This document shows, one piece after another, positions 37,760 through 45,772 of a stretch of DNA of 64,000 nt. The notes under the pieces are model-generated. The model saw nothing but the letters and a program-made list of their open reading frames with translations. It made no database searches and had not been told where the DNA came from. The DNA is from Verrucomicrobiales bacterium (GTDB lineage: Bacteria; Verrucomicrobiota; Verrucomicrobiia; Limisphaerales; UBA9464), in contig JAIYBC010000025.1 in the NCBI GenBank assembly GCA_027488845.1, positions 1 through 64,000 on the forward strand, given 5' to 3'. The position numbers and the translations under genes were made by a program. Each line of letters begins with the position of its first letter. Within the stretch, counting starts at the first letter, position 1.

Positions 37760-38234
37760 TCTGATCCACATGTCGTTCGAAGGCCCGCTTCAAGGGACCT
37801 TGCGAAGACTGGATACAGCAGGGCTCCGACGGCCCGTCGCTGAAGATCCACACCGGCTGAAGCCGGGACTCCATACCCCAGACGCGAACTGGCATTCCGA
37901 AGTGTGCTGGGGAACCTACTCAGCCAATACCCTCAAGCGAAGGTGATCGGGGAAGCGGAGAAGCCGGGGAAGGTGAAGATCCCGAAGAAGGAAGAATGGA
38001 GGCGAGGGTCGGAATCGACCGAAGCCTACCCGAAATCCGCAATCAATTTCTCAGGTTTCCCGAGGCAGTCAAGACTGCACGGACACTACAAAACACCCCA
38101 TAAACAGAGCACATCCACTGCACGGTCACTGAAGATTTCACTGAAGGTGGCCTCTGTCGGCCGCCCCGGCGACGGGACCAGTTACTGAAGGTTTCACTGA
38201 AGAATCCACTGAAGGTTCTCGGGGCTACCGGTGC
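37760..38234. other. Intergenic region with element fragment and short direct repeats
   Basis: No gene supported; a 94-codon open frame on the plus strand (37904-38188) lacks any recognisable feature. It contains the right half of the miniature inverted-repeat element (37826-37876; CCCGTCGCTGAAGATCCACA to GGCTGAAGCCGGGACTCC) and several CACTGAAG(G/A)TTT-like direct repeats at about 38125-38215 (CACTGAAGATTTCACTGAAG and relatives). It looks like a junction or decay zone on the left side of the defence cluster. Confidence 0.5.
37826..37876. repeat. Right-end fragment of the miniature inverted-repeat element
   Basis: CCGACGGCCCGTCGCTGAAG followed by ATCCACACCGGCTGAAGCCG and GGACTCCATACC, matching the last 45-50 bp of the complete copy at 34139-34250. 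The left end is absent. Confidence 0.7.
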
Positions 38235-39308
38235 TTAGGTTGCCTTCAGGATTCGATGCAACTGCTTCGGATGGGTGTCAGGATGTAGTCCCAGTTTGGC
38301 CATGACCCAAAAGCTGCGCTTCTCTCCCTTCATTCCTAAGGCCTTGGCTTCATTCATGAGCTTGCGAGCCGTCTCCGCCTGGATCCTTCGCTCCGCTTGG
38401 CTTGCGCTCAACTTGGCTCCTTGACGCGGAACTCCACGCGCACGGTGGAGGCGGGTGATGGCTCGCCACTTCAAATCGCGGTCGTGGTCGAAGCTCCAGT
38501 AGCGCGGAATGAAAATCATCGTCCCGAATGGAGTGACATTGACACTCAGCTTCTGGAGGAGGGGTTTGTCTCCCTCCATTCCGTAGAGCATCCACTTGTG
38601 GCAGAACGCGTCGAAGATGTTGCGAAACCTATCCTCGCTGGACGTCCATTTGAAGTCCCACTCCTTGGGACGAAAGTTGCGCTCGGAAACCATCCGACGG
38701 CGGATCACCCCGGTCTCGCCCTGAAATTCTCGCAAGTCGAACCGCCCCCGAATCCATGCCCAATCATCCGTGAACTCTTTGTACTGTTTGAGGACGTCTT
38801 CCTTAAAATCGAATTTGTGCTGGGCCTTAATCAAGCTGTCGTAATTGCCTCCCTTAACAAGGTGCTCGTGTTCACTCAGGACCTCGCACGTCTTCTCCGC
38901 TGGCGGTTCTCCGATCAATCTCGTCAGGGCAACCAAGTCCTCGTCCGGCCGCATGCCTGACTCAACTTTCTCCAGCACTTGGCTCATCAATCCAATCACA
39001 TCAACAGGCCACAGGGAGAATGGCACCAGAAGCCACTGGTACAGACCATGGAGGTCCTCATCCTCGCGGCATCGAACAGGCAATGCGTGATACCTCTCGA
39101 TCAATGGCACTCCCGCCTTCATCCGGCGAAAAGCAAGTTTGGAGTGCCGGGCCAGATCCGCCTTCTTGCTAGCGAACAAACCGCCGCCGCGGCGGAGCCA
39201 TGACGTAAGGAACTCCAACGGCAGCCCCTGCTGATTACCAATGACTTGCATGTCTAGTTCCTCAGGAGTCATCGCATCAAGTGTAGCCGTGGGCATTTCA
39301 ACAGTCAC
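38235..39308 (-). CDS. Hypothetical protein of a defence cluster, 357 aa
   Basis: Soluble, charged protein without a family I recognise. Start is GTG at 39308 (MTVEMPTATL), with an ATG four codons in as alternative. It has a W/F-rich middle (EWDFKWTSSEDRFRNIFDAF), a strand-like GTMIFIPRYWSFDHDRDLKW and a basic C-terminal helix-rich tail (ASQAERRIQAETARKLMNEA...HPDTHPKQLHRIL) that could bind nucleic acid. GC is lower than in the backbone genes. It is divergent from the DUF2188/TIR-APAZ/pAgo operon with 147 bp between, and could share a regulatory region with it. Function unknown. Confidence 0.7.
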   Translation of the reverse strand: MTVEMPTATLDAMTPEELDMQVIGNQQGLPLEFLTSWLRRGGGLFASKKADLARHSKLAFRRMKAGVPLIERYHALPVRCREDEDLHGLYQWLLVPFSLWPVDVIGLMSQVLEKVESGMRPDEDLVALTRLIGEPPAEKTCEVLSEHEHLVKGGNYDSLIKAQHKFDFKEDVLKQYKEFTDDWAWIRGRFDLREFQGETGVIRRRMVSERNFRPKEWDFKWTSSEDRFRNIFDAFCHKWMLYGMEGDKPLLQKLSVNVTPFGTMIFIPRYWSFDHDRDLKWRAITRLHRARGVPRQGAKLSASQAERRIQAETARKLMNEAKALGMKGEKRSFWVMAKLGLHPDTHPKQLHRILKAT

Positions 39309-39455
39309 GACTTGAGGACAGAGAATGCGCGCAAATGTTGCCGTTTTCCGCCTTCCGTCCCTCGGCCATCGTCCCGACGCATCGGGTAGATGGATACGTC
39401 GCTCCCATCGGTGTGGTGGGCGAAAAGACTACCAACGCCCGAGGGAAAGCTAACT

Positions 39456-39674
39456 ATGTCTGAGCAACACGTTGTCAAAAGGGATGGCGGATGGGCGGTC
39501 CGGAAGGCGGGCGCCTCTCGCGACACCTCGCATCACAGCACTCAAAATCAAGCGATCAGTGCGGCCACCGAGATCGCAAGAAACCAGAGGAGTGAAGTCG
39601 TTGTGCATAGCGAGAACGGCAGGATCCGAGCCAAGAACAGTTACGGAAACGACCCGTTTCCTCCAAGAGGCTGA
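39456..39674 (+). CDS. DUF2188 small protein, 72 aa, first gene of the pAgo operon
   Basis: The sequence MSEQHVVKRDGGWAVRKAGA ... SEVVVHSENGRIRAKNSYGN matches the DUF2188 family, small basic proteins with the G-W-x-V opening and the GRIR.K.SYGNDP ending. GAGGG lies about 13 bp upstream of the ATG. The stop is only 5 bp before the TTG start of the TIR-APAZ gene, so co-transcription is very likely. Family function is not established. Here it may be a third part or a regulator of the Argonaute defence module; that is inference from position only. Confidence 0.85.
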   Translation: MSEQHVVKRDGGWAVRKAGASRDTSHHSTQNQAISAATEIARNQRSEVVVHSENGRIRAKNSYGNDPFPPRG

Positions 39675-39679
39675 CACCT

Positions 39680-41128
39680 TTGCCCCCGATGAGCATGGAA
39701 CCAAAGGACGTCTATATCTGCTACAACGGGGCTGACCTTGACTGGGTGAGGAGTCTGGTTGAGCAGATTGAGTCGGAGACCATTGACGGACGCTCGGGCT
39801 CCCGCCACCTAAGCGCATTCTTCGACAAATGGGACATCGCTCCAGGGCAAAGCCTGATTGATCAGATGAATGCGGGCATGAAATCCGCCCGTCATGTGCT
39901 CGCTGTATTGTCACCAGAATTCCTCAATGCCGATTGGCCAAGGTTCGAGTGGAAGCACATCGTAGCACAAGATCCCAACAACTCCCAAGGCCGCCTCATT
40001 CCCGCGTTGCTTCGTGATAGCAGCGTGGATGGCGGAGATCGCATTGACCTGTGCGCCCCATTTCGTGAATTACGGTATATTGATTTCCGCAAACAAGGCG
40101 AATTCAAAAGGGGGTTTATTGAGTTGATTCGCCGGATTCGAAATCTTCCACAGGAACGCGGGCGCAGACTTCCGCCGCTAACAGCAAACACCCCTGTACT
40201 CCCGATAACGGCACAGCCTGAGGTTTCTTGGTTGCCGGATAGCGTTTCAGATCTTTTGCTTTCCAACCTGCTGCCGGTCGTCGGCCTTCCCAGTCAGATC
40301 TGGAGTGCTGGGACAACTTTCCGTGATAAGAAGGAGGTTTGGGAGGTCGTTTCCAAAGCTGAGCCTTTCATTCTGCGTGATAAGCGAATCTACACCTTTG
40401 CAAACCTCAATACCCCTGCGACCCGGTTGAGGGATGCGATTGACACCGATTCCATTGGAAAGCCTGAGTCCTGCCACGATTGGTTCATTCGCGACGACAG
40501 ATCCAGCTGGCTGATGGCGTTACTCAATTCGAGCCTATCTGGACACCTGTGGTTCAGACATATCAAGCAAGATGGCAAGGGACGGTTCTTTTTTACCCCA
40601 GGGAAAGACAACACCGACCGGAGGTGGCAAATGCGGGAAGGACGGACAAGGACAGTTGCTGCCAAGAAGGAAAACCCGGCTACTCGTACCAGCTTCTGGG
40701 TTCATCATGCCGCTCGCATCAAATTCAAGCGCGTGGGCGAAAGGCTCTTTCTATCGGTTGAACCGCTGTATCTGTTTACCACCGATGGCAGGCTGGCAGT
40801 TGGCGGTAAAAACGCAGGAAAACTCTCCCTGCTTTGGGGTGGTCGCCAGCAGAATCCGGATATCCTGAGAAATCTACTGTTTTGGGGAGCAGTCCTCGCA
40901 GATAATGAAAAGAGCATAAGCATTCGGACCGGAGACAAACCGATAGTTCTCAGCCCCATTCCGGCCTCGGCCAAATTGGATCGCGGCATCGCCTTCGACG
41001 AAATCAGGATCAAAGCGCTCCTGGCACAGGAGGATGCCGACCTCGAAAAGGCCGCCATCGATATTCAATCGGACGTAAAGGACACGGAAAAGGGAGACGA
41101 AGAAGATGACGACACCACTTTCGAATAG
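39680..41128 (+). CDS. TIR-APAZ protein, NADase subunit of a SPARTA-type short Argonaute system, 482 aa
   Basis: N-terminal TIR domain (about 8-150): KDVYICYNGADLDWVRSL, FFDKWDIAPGQSLIDQM, HVLAVLSPEFL, and FEWKHIV with the likely catalytic Glu at residue 90. C-terminal APAZ region (about 190-460) with its hallmark strands SFWVHHAARIKFKRVGERLF, LSVEPLYLFTTDG and KLSLLWGGRQQNPDILRNLL. In SPARTA systems this subunit pairs with a short pAgo and destroys NAD(P)+ when a guide RNA finds target DNA, stopping infected or plasmid-bearing cells. The TTG at 39680 has AAGAGG 9 bp upstream; ATGs at 39689 and 39695 are alternatives. It overlaps the pAgo gene by 23 bp. The Asp/Glu-rich C-terminus (DTEKGDEEDDD) is notable. 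Confidence 0.9.
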   Translation: MPPMSMEPKDVYICYNGADLDWVRSLVEQIESETIDGRSGSRHLSAFFDKWDIAPGQSLIDQMNAGMKSARHVLAVLSPEFLNADWPRFEWKHIVAQDPNNSQGRLIPALLRDSSVDGGDRIDLCAPFRELRYIDFRKQGEFKRGFIELIRRIRNLPQERGRRLPPLTANTPVLPITAQPEVSWLPDSVSDLLLSNLLPVVGLPSQIWSAGTTFRDKKEVWEVVSKAEPFILRDKRIYTFANLNTPATRLRDAIDTDSIGKPESCHDWFIRDDRSSWLMALLNSSLSGHLWFRHIKQDGKGRFFFTPGKDNTDRRWQMREGRTRTVAAKKENPATRTSFWVHHAARIKFKRVGERLFLSVEPLYLFTTDGRLAVGGKNAGKLSLLWGGRQQNPDILRNLLFWGAVLADNEKSISIRTGDKPIVLSPIPASAKLDRGIAFDEIRIKALLAQEDADLEKAAIDIQSDVKDTEKGDEEDDDTTFE

Positions 41129-42731
41129 GCCATCACATCGGTCAGAACCACGCCGGAAGGAAGGACACTCAACACCAAGGTTCCTTGATGAACTGATTGA
41201 GACAAATCCATCCGTATTCAGTGCGTTTTATCTGGAAGAACCTAAACTTGTGTTCGGTGACGGCCTGTTGTCCGTTGATCCAAAGTCTGGCCTGGAAGTC
41301 CACGGTCCGTTTGGTTGGCAGAATGCGACAATCAAAACAATACGCTTAGGTGTGATCGGTACTGGCGAAGGAATTCAGGCCTTCCTCAATTTCCTTCAGA
41401 AAAGTCAAAGCCGAATCTCCGCCGGATTCAACACTCGCGGAAAGCCGCTTGACCCACATTGCTTCCCCGACTTCCCCGGATGCGCTCCCGAGCACACCTT
41501 TCGTTCATCGTTTGTCGCCGACAATCCCTCGCATCGGAAGGTAATCCATGAGGAATTGTTTGCCCGCGCGGCGGCCGAGCCGAATGAGCAGTCCCGAATT
41601 GAAGAAGTCGTACAGCTCGTCGTTAATCAGCTGTCTGCTCTACAAGACTTGAGCCCGGCGCCTGATGTGGTTGTCTTGGTGATGCCTTCCTCGGTCGAAG
41701 CTACCTGTGCGTCCATTGGCAATGTGTTCGCCCGTCAGAAGATCCGCCTGACTCCTCAACAACGGTTTCAACGCTCATTGCAGCGGGAAGCATCCACAAC
41801 TGGCCAAACGCTACTCGGCTTGGACTTCGACACAACGGACCAAACGGATTCACCTTCGCAGAGCGGTTTTTTCAACATCCATCATGCACTCAAAGCTCAT
41901 GCGATGCGAACGGGCCTGACAACACAGGTGGTTTGGGAAAGCACCCTGAGGGACTCGAACTCAGCCTCCGTTGCCTGGAATCTCTTCACAGCCATTTATT
42001 ACAAAGCGGGGAACAATCCTTGGCGACTGCAATCACTGCCAGACAACACCTGTTACGTTGGCGTTTCATTCTTTAGGGAAAGCCCAAGAATCGGTGCGGA
42101 TATGCACACGAGCTTGGCGCAAGTGTTCGGCGCGGGCGAAGGAATTGTCCTGAAAGGTGAGAAGGCCGTGTTTAACAAGGAGCGTGATCGTAAACCTCAC
42201 CTGAATGAGGTTGGCGCTGAAAAGCTCCTAGCGCGCGCAATTCGATCCTACACGCTCCAGCACAATGGCCCCCCTAAGCGTGTGGTGGTCCACAAGACAT
42301 CGCGTTTCTGGCCAGAAGAGCTGAGGGGCCTCCGCAAAGCCTTGGGGGCGATCTATTACTATGACTTTCTCGCCCTTGAATCACGGGAGACTCGATTCAT
42401 GCGGGTGGGCAAGAAGCCCCCGTTGAGGGGAACCGTGATCCAGTTGGGACGACGCAATTACATCATTTACTGCAACGGCTATGTGCCCTACCTGAGAGCC
42501 TACCCTGGAAAACGAATCCCGCGGCCGCTGGAGGTAGTCGAACATCACGGTGATTCTCCGGCGGTGACTGTGTGCCAAGAAATCCTCGCGCTGACAAAAC
42601 TCAATTGGAACAGTTGCGCCTTTGGCAGTGGAGTTCCAATCACGATCCGATTTGCGCGCGATGTCGGAAGAATTCTCACCGAGGTTCCAAACAACCTGAA
42701 TCCGGAAACCAAATACAAGTTCTACATGTAG
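41106..42731 (+). CDS. Short prokaryotic Argonaute (MID-PIWI), SPARTA partner, 541 aa
   Basis: The opening shows the short-pAgo pattern LEEPKLVFGDGLLSVDPKSG then LEVHGPF. The MID region is followed by a PIWI fold: DNTCYVGVSFFRE (the position normally holding the first catalytic Asp is Ser321), PPKRVVVHKTSRFWPEEL and the conserved end LTKLNWNSCAFGSGVPITIR...YKFYM. Loss of the Asp points to a catalytically dead guide-binding subunit, as known for short pAgos. GGGAG lies about 9 bp before the ATG, inside the TIR-APAZ gene. Predicted to load a guide RNA and to trigger the TIR NADase on target recognition. The basic, Pro/Arg-rich first 25 residues are not seen in all relatives. Confidence 0.9.
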   Translation: MTTPLSNRPSHRSEPRRKEGHSTPRFLDELIETNPSVFSAFYLEEPKLVFGDGLLSVDPKSGLEVHGPFGWQNATIKTIRLGVIGTGEGIQAFLNFLQKSQSRISAGFNTRGKPLDPHCFPDFPGCAPEHTFRSSFVADNPSHRKVIHEELFARAAAEPNEQSRIEEVVQLVVNQLSALQDLSPAPDVVVLVMPSSVEATCASIGNVFARQKIRLTPQQRFQRSLQREASTTGQTLLGLDFDTTDQTDSPSQSGFFNIHHALKAHAMRTGLTTQVVWESTLRDSNSASVAWNLFTAIYYKAGNNPWRLQSLPDNTCYVGVSFFRESPRIGADMHTSLAQVFGAGEGIVLKGEKAVFNKERDRKPHLNEVGAEKLLARAIRSYTLQHNGPPKRVVVHKTSRFWPEELRGLRKALGAIYYYDFLALESRETRFMRVGKKPPLRGTVIQLGRRNYIIYCNGYVPYLRAYPGKRIPRPLEVVEHHGDSPAVTVCQEILALTKLNWNSCAFGSGVPITIRFARDVGRILTEVPNNLNPETKYKFYM

Positions 42732-43102
42732 CGTTCATCTGTAATGAGACCGACGAGTTGTCACGTTTCAAAGATTGCTGCAATCAGGGGTTCGGGCGCG
42801 TTTTTTCGAATACACGCTTCGCATACTGATAAAACCCTCTGAGTCATTGTGGACCATTTCCTTTAAGGCGGCTCTGGCGGAGGAGTGAGCGACAAGGCGG
42901 AGTGCCTGAGCGCCAGGGGCGTTTTTATACTCGGAGAGTCTCATCACACATCGATCCCAGAAATCGTTCCTCTTTTCGTTTAGGCGCGGGCGAAGATGGT
43001 TTTCATGGAACGAGTGATGTTGTTCGGGTCAACGGAATCAATCCAGCTCCGCTGCAGCCCCCTCCTCACGTGCGTTCACGCGGTCATACCGCAGATGTAA
43101 CC
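42732..43102. other. Intergenic region between convergent defence operons
   Basis: No gene supported. A short CGCC-AGG-GGCG stem at 42911-42921 is followed by TTTTT and could end pAgo transcription, though the 4-bp stem is weak. Another T-run (GCGCGTTTTTTCG) is at about 42798. The rest shows no recognised feature. Confidence 0.45.
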
Positions 43103-44020
43103 TCAAAACAGGCGCACCAAATCGGGATCATTCCGCAAGCAGATGCACCACTTTGCGACTGAAGAAAACTCAACGTCAGGCCTGGTCATTGCCTCGATTC
43201 GTCGTGCCGCTTGTTCCATCGTTTCACCTGGCAATGGGTTCCTTACGGGATGGAAATTCGCTTTGGCTTCAAGGAATTCCTTGATGGCTCCGCTCACATC
43301 GCTCCAGAATTTGCGGCGCCTCTCCGGAAGAGCGTCATGTTCGTTGAGCTTGTATCGCTTAATCGACTCCTCTGCTCGTGCCTTATTCCATTTCGCGGAA
43401 TCCGTCGCCCAATTGTCGGCGCTTGGGAGAGGTATCGCGTTTCCTTCTTCGTCGAAGGCGAGCAAGAGAGGGTCGGATGCTCTGATCGGATCGAGCAAGT
43501 AAGGGAACTCTGAATCTTCGCAACGGTTGCCGAAGGTGGAAGAAAGGCTTCCATTGCAGAGTGGAAACCATCCGCCCTTCTTAGTGTTCGGCGCTCCACC
43601 GGCCAGTCGGTAATTGGTGTAGTCGAAGGCCAGCCACCAGTAGCCTTCCCGCACAGTCCCGTCGAGGTTCTTGGCCTCGGCCTTTGGTCGGAAATGCTCC
43701 ACGTCGTAGTGTGAGCCGTTGTTTGTGGTGTCCGTAAACCAGCATTTACCGCCAGAAAGCGCAAAAAGCCATGGCTTCAACTTCCCCCAATGCGCCGACT
43801 TCTTGCTGATGAATTCATTGCGCTCCGCCCGCTTTGCATCGGCACCTTTAGTGTTGCCCGCTGATTCGAGTTTGGTGCGCTCCATGTCAATCTCGGCCGC
43901 GTGCCTATGCAATTCGGCGGAATCCTTTAGCCATTTGTCCCATTCACTCTTGCTCCAAGGCGTCCAGCCGGGAATATCCTTGTCCATGGGCGTCTTGTTT
44001 TTGAAATCAATGTGCCTCAT
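43103..44020 (-). CDS. ptuB: HNH endonuclease, PtuB-like (Septu-type), 305 aa
   Basis: HNH core at about 90-155: GGKCWFTDTTNNGSHYDVEH then FRPK, with D106-x-E108-H109, followed by GYWWLAFDYTNYRLAGGAPN and KKGGWFPLCN. The Y-W-W-L-A-F-D..N and PK elements are those of PtuB-type HNH proteins, but the usual zinc Cys pair near the N...K is changed (AGGAPNTKK). The ATG overlaps the upstream AAA ATPase stop by 4 bp. In Septu, PtuA and PtuB form a complex that cuts nucleic acid on phage infection. Family naming is by similarity of architecture; the symbol is provisional. Confidence 0.8.
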   Translation of the reverse strand: MRHIDFKNKTPMDKDIPGWTPWSKSEWDKWLKDSAELHRHAAEIDMERTKLESAGNTKGADAKRAERNEFISKKSAHWGKLKPWLFALSGGKCWFTDTTNNGSHYDVEHFRPKAEAKNLDGTVREGYWWLAFDYTNYRLAGGAPNTKKGGWFPLCNGSLSSTFGNRCEDSEFPYLLDPIRASDPLLLAFDEEGNAIPLPSADNWATDSAKWNKARAEESIKRYKLNEHDALPERRRKFWSDVSGAIKEFLEAKANFHPVRNPLPGETMEQAARRIEAMTRPDVEFSSVAKWCICLRNDPDLVRLF

Positions 44021-45756
44021 GCTTTTTTCCTTTCTGCGAGGATTTTGTCAATAATCGCGCTGGCCGCCTTGTTCTGCGCCGCCTGCTCTTCCGGTGTGAG
44101 CACGTCCTTGTGAAACTCGGTTCGTAACGCCATTTGCTTCACGAACATCTCCAGATAAGGATCCTTAAAATCGCTGGCAAACCCAAGTTCAGACAACTCC
44201 CCACTGAGCTTGGTCATCTCAACATTCTGAGCCTTGGTTCGTTTGTCTCCGAGGGCGTAGAGGTAGTTGCGGTGGTCGAGTCGGCGGCGGGTTTCGGTAT
44301 CCACGGTGGAGCGGAGGCCGAAGAGTTCGCTCTTCAGGAGCCCGGCGAAGCCCATGCCTTGCGGATTCTCGTTGGGCTCATCGACCTCATTCGCACTTAC
44401 GAATCCAGCCCTTTTCTTGAATATGCGCACTTGTTCCTTGAGGAGGCTGCCAACCATGAGCGGATCATGAGTGGTAATGATGATTTGAGAATCACCACCA
44501 ACCAAACCGTCCGCACTCGGCGGAAGCACTGCTTGAATTCGTTCAAAAAACCTCAGTTTCCAAATGGGATTGAGATGAGTGTCGGGCTCGTCCAACAGAA
44601 ACAGACAGTTCTCTTCACTGGTAATCCGCATCAGCCCCAGAACAGTTAATAGCTGAAGTTCCCCTTCGGATAACTGCGTGTAGGACACATTTCCTTCGAC
44701 GTCCTGGTGTTTTACATTGATTCTAACCTCTTCAATGAGGTCACCAACGTAAGCACCTTCAGCATAACGGAAGAATACTTCAGGTGGACCGACCAGATCG
44801 CCGAGTCTTTTCAAAGCCTCTTTATCAGGCACAAAAAGGTAGAGCTGCTCTTGCTTTTCGTGGCGTCCTCGAAAATCAATCAGCTTGCTGGCCGTGTCGT
44901 TGATCGGTGCGATAGCCACTTTCCAAAGCTTGTCCAAAAACTCGGACACCACAGTACCTGCGGCGAACCAGAAACGGTTGTCCCCATATCGGATATTGGG
45001 CTCCGGCACGTCCGACCGGAGATTATGGGGCTGCTTTAAGACAAAGAGAGCCGAATCCAGTTCCACTATTTGCAGATCCTCCAGAATCTTCGTAAAGACC
45101 GGGTCTTCTGAAAGCAAACAGGCAAGCAGGACAAGCTGGGTATGCCCACCACGGCAGTAGAAGAGGCGGCGGAGTTGGTCCTCACCAAGTCGTTTCTGTC
45201 GCAATTCAAGAGCGCGCTGCCGCTTTTTGATTGCAGCAGAGCCCGCTTCCGTCCCAGTAAAGCTTTCAATTAAATGCGCTGGCAATTGCTCCTCGGCTGC
45301 AAGCCGCATGCGCTGATTGAATCGATGCAGATGCTGCTGAAAGAGACTCTCGATTCGCTCATTCTTCCCCGAGTAATATGCGAAAATGTGGGCAGGCAGA
45401 TAGCTGTTCGGGTTTTCAGCGATCTCTTTGCTGGAACTGGATCGCGTATTGATGACAACGCTGGGTTTCCTGCCCTTCTGTGCCTTTAGCTCGATGCAAT
45501 GCTTAGCGCCATCTCGATCACGCGTTTGGTAGTCCAGTTCGTAGTCGAAGGTGGCCGCCGCATCCAAATCCAGATCGCGAAAAATGGTGATGATCGCTTC
45601 CAGAAGATTGGATTTCCCTGAACCATTCTGGCCGATGATGGCATGGCTCTTCAATTCACGTTGCCTGCCGTCGGCGTCCTTGGCCGACGGGGTGAAGGTG
45701 ATCTCAAAGTCCCGGAGGTTACGGAACTCGCGGATTTGGAGGCGGCTCAGGTGCAT
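44017..45756 (-). CDS. ptuA: AAA/ABC-type (SMC-like) ATPase, PtuA-like (Septu-type), 579 aa
   Basis: Walker A IIGQNGSGKSN at residues 42-49, ABC-type signature TQLSEGELQL (362-366), Walker B CLFLLDEPDTH (D389-E390) and the switch His in IIITTHDPLMVG. The N-terminus (LQIREFRNLRDFEITF) is typical of RecF/OLD/PtuA-like ATPases. There is no TOPRIM (OLD nuclease) at the C-terminus; instead a helical tail is followed by a separate HNH gene, matching PtuA-PtuB. It starts 16 bp after the hsdS stop on the same strand, so it is probably expressed as part of the type I RM operon. Confidence 0.85.
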   Translation of the reverse strand: MHLSRLQIREFRNLRDFEITFTPSAKDADGRQRELKSHAIIGQNGSGKSNLLEAIITIFRDLDLDAAATFDYELDYQTRDRDGAKHCIELKAQKGRKPSVVINTRSSSSKEIAENPNSYLPAHIFAYYSGKNERIESLFQQHLHRFNQRMRLAAEEQLPAHLIESFTGTEAGSAAIKKRQRALELRQKRLGEDQLRRLFYCRGGHTQLVLLACLLSEDPVFTKILEDLQIVELDSALFVLKQPHNLRSDVPEPNIRYGDNRFWFAAGTVVSEFLDKLWKVAIAPINDTASKLIDFRGRHEKQEQLYLFVPDKEALKRLGDLVGPPEVFFRYAEGAYVGDLIEEVRINVKHQDVEGNVSYTQLSEGELQLLTVLGLMRITSEENCLFLLDEPDTHLNPIWKLRFFERIQAVLPPSADGLVGGDSQIIITTHDPLMVGSLLKEQVRIFKKRAGFVSANEVDEPNENPQGMGFAGLLKSELFGLRSTVDTETRRRLDHRNYLYALGDKRTKAQNVEMTKLSGELSELGFASDFKDPYLEMFVKQMALRTEFHKDVLTPEEQAAQNKAASAIIDKILAERKKA

Positions 45757-45772
45757 CAGATTAAGCGATTGG

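Noticed and set aside
37904-38188. 94-codon plus-strand open frame in the gap after abiE
   Set aside because: No homology-like features, no ribosome binding site and overlap with short direct repeats; probably non-coding.
42911-42926. Firm terminator of the pAgo operon
   Set aside because: The stem is only 4 bp; mentioned only as a weak possibility.
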